A program made the translations under genes and the position numbers. Below are positions 4,152 through 5,268 of a stretch of 5,268 nt of DNA, piece after piece; within the stretch, counting starts at the first letter, position 1; every line of letters starts with the position of its first letter. Below the pieces are notes generated by a model that had not been told where the DNA came from, made no database searches, and saw only the letters and a program-made list of their open reading frames with translations. Origin of the DNA: Spirochaetales bacterium (GTDB lineage: Bacteria; Spirochaetota; Spirochaetia; SZUA-6; DRHE01); the NCBI GenBank assembly GCA_023136785.1, contig JAGLQP010000166.1, positions 1 to 5,268 on the forward strand, in the 5' to 3' direction.

Positions 4152-5041
4152 ACATTTTTCTGCAAACTGTCGCGGTGGACCTGCTCGGCCAAGTAGGAGC
4201 TGCGAACGTATGGTCCCGCCACGATGTGGCGGATTCCGCACGCTACCGCCTTCTCCCGCAACAATTGGTACTCATCTGGATTATAGTATCGGTGCACAGG
4301 TGCATTAAATTTACTCGGTTGTAAATATTGTCCGATTGTCAGAATCTCCACCGGAACGGCAGCCAGATCCGAAAACAATCGGTGCAACTGCTCTTCAGTT
4401 TCACCGAGACCGACCATGACTCCGGTCTTGATGCGCGGGCAACCCGATTTCCCGCTCCTGCCACTGCGACTCTGAGCGGCTGTGTTCAGAACATCCAGGG
4501 AACGCCTGTAATCGGCGCCGCTGCGCACTCGCTGATACTGCTCTTCTACCGTCTCTACGTTGTGGGCGAAGACCTCGATGGGCAGTCCGACCACCCATTC
4601 GATCATGTCGCGCCGTCCTGCGAAATCGGGTACGAGAAGCTCAATTTGAAGAGAAGGGACCAACTTTTTGAGATCCTCCACAACCCGAACGAAGTGACCG
4701 GCACCCCCATCGGGAAGATCGTCCCGGGTGACCGAGGTGAGCACCGCGTAGCGGATGCCCTTGCTGCGAACGTAGTCCGCGATTTTCCGGCCCTCCTCCC
4801 GATCCGGAGGCTGGGGATGGCCGTGCTCCACGGCACAAAAGGCGCAGCCACGGGTACATTGATCGCCCAGAATGAGAAAAGTGGCGTTTCCACAGGCGTA
4901 GCACTCACCGAGGTTGGGACAACGGGCGGATTCACACACCGTGTGCAAACCAAGACCATCTATGGTTCTGCGCGTTCTCATGACCTCCGGAGTAAGCCTC
5001 TTCTGTTTACGCAACCACGGAGGCCGCGCAGATATCTTCAT
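4148..5041 (-). CDS. lipA: Lipoyl synthase LipA (radical SAM enzyme)
   Basis: 297 residues, a normal LipA length. It inserts two sulfur atoms into octanoyl chains on lipoyl-domain proteins (E2 of 2-oxoacid dehydrogenases, GcvH), using S-adenosylmethionine and two [4Fe-4S] clusters in the cytoplasm. The auxiliary-cluster motif is C36-x4-C41-x5-C47. The radical SAM motif is C62-x3-C66-x2-C69. The SAM-binding and core motifs LTSVTRDDLPDGGA (101-114) and KTGVMVGLGET (205-215) are intact, and so is the C-terminal RSSY (280-283) that supplies the serine ligand of the auxiliary cluster. The linker at about 188-204 is unusually rich in Ser, Arg, Gly and Lys, a few residues longer than in E. coli LipA as I remember it, and includes an extra Cys (C201). 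The ATG at 5041 overlaps the upstream stop (ATGA), with GGAG at 5052-5055, 10 nt away. No octanoyltransferase (LipB, LipM) is recognisable in the window. The flaA promoter begins in its stop codon. Confidence 0.97.
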   Translation of the reverse strand: MKISARPPWLRKQKRLTPEVMRTRRTIDGLGLHTVCESARCPNLGECYACGNATFLILGDQCTRGCAFCAVEHGHPQPPDREEGRKIADYVRSKGIRYAVLTSVTRDDLPDGGAGHFVRVVEDLKKLVPSLQIELLVPDFAGRRDMIEWVVGLPIEVFAHNVETVEEQYQRVRSGADYRRSLDVLNTAAQSRSGRSGKSGCPRIKTGVMVGLGETEEQLHRLFSDLAAVPVEILTIGQYLQPSKFNAPVHRYYNPDEYQLLREKAVACGIRHIVAGPYVRSSYLAEQVHRDSLQKNV

Positions 5042-5268
5042 TGTTCATCGACTCCTTCAACAAACTTGGCCGCCAGTAAGCGGTAGGCCTCGCCCCATCG
5101 CAGACGAACAGGAGCAGACACCACGGGTTCGGCTCGAGGTTGGAGATCCTGATTGATATATTCGATCATTCCTTCCAGGGCACCGAGAAAATCATCCTCC
5201 AACATAAGCAGCACGGTATCCCCGTAGGCCCGATCCGCGATCGGTTCCTCAACAACGGCCAGACCACC
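5038..5268 (-). CDS. Unidentified protein, C-terminal 76 residues (5' end outside window)
   Basis: An open frame enters at the window edge and runs to a TGA at 5038-5040. It reads GGLAVVEEPIADRAYGD... to ...AAKFVEGVDEQ and is acidic and soluble, with a central helix LEDDFLGALEGMIEYIN at about residues 24-40. I do not recognise it. Its stop overlaps the lipA ATG as ATGA, and the SD of lipA lies within its last codons, so the two are likely co-translated. It may be linked to lipoate metabolism, but no motif shows this. Confidence 0.7.
   Translation of the reverse strand, partial: GGLAVVEEPIADRAYGDTVLLMLEDDFLGALEGMIEYINQDLQPRAEPVVSAPVRLRWGEAYRLLAAKFVEGVDEQ

Noticed and set aside
4089..4241. 51-codon N-terminal extension of the first FlaA
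   Set aside because: It crosses the lipA end and the consensus promoter, and would bury the signal peptide inside the protein.
4328..5086. Open frame of 252 codons on the plus strand
   Set aside because: It is antisense to lipA, which has all its cluster motifs. It is a shadow frame with no recognisable protein features.

Overview
The window looks like chromosomal DNA from a free-living or commensal spirochaete, probably a Spirochaeta/Treponema-like member of the Spirochaetales. The main evidence is a tandem pair of FlaA-type genes (periplasmic flagellar filament sheath proteins, a spirochaete hallmark) and a spirochaete-style cyclic-nucleotide-binding-domain histidine kinase. G+C is a little above 50 % by eye. 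A lipoyl synthase gene argues against the most reduced pathogenic Treponema. Every supported gene is on the minus strand, so transcription runs from high to low coordinates.

In transcription order: (1) 5038-5268 is the C-terminal end of an unidentified gene whose stop overlaps the lipA start (ATGA). (2) lipA, 4148-5041, encodes lipoyl synthase. (3) A short intergenic region carries a perfect-consensus sigma70 promoter whose -35 box overlaps the lipA stop codon. (4) Two tandem flaA paralogues follow, 3327-4088 and 2608-3312, ending in an intrinsic terminator at 2557-2582. (5) A tight three-gene cluster follows: a conserved-looking hypothetical helical protein (1734-2513), a bactofilin (1351-1731) and a soluble cyclic-nucleotide-binding-domain histidine kinase (174-1343, TTG start), with gaps of 2 and 7 nt. 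(6) A tRNA promoter containing an A10 tract leads into tRNA-Gln(CUG), with the start of a tRNA-Glu 3 nt beyond it at the window edge.

Functionally, the flaA pair builds the outer sheath of the periplasmic flagella. The bactofilin is a polymerising cytoskeletal protein; a bactofilin affects helical shape in Leptospira. Motility and shape genes therefore sit side by side, though the terminator and promoters suggest separate transcription units. The kinase next to the bactofilin has no response regulator in this window, so its output is unknown. No mobile element, CRISPR array or clearly transferred DNA was seen. The least explained part is the hypothetical-bactofilin-kinase operon, with a perfect 10-bp hairpin in the first codons of the kinase.
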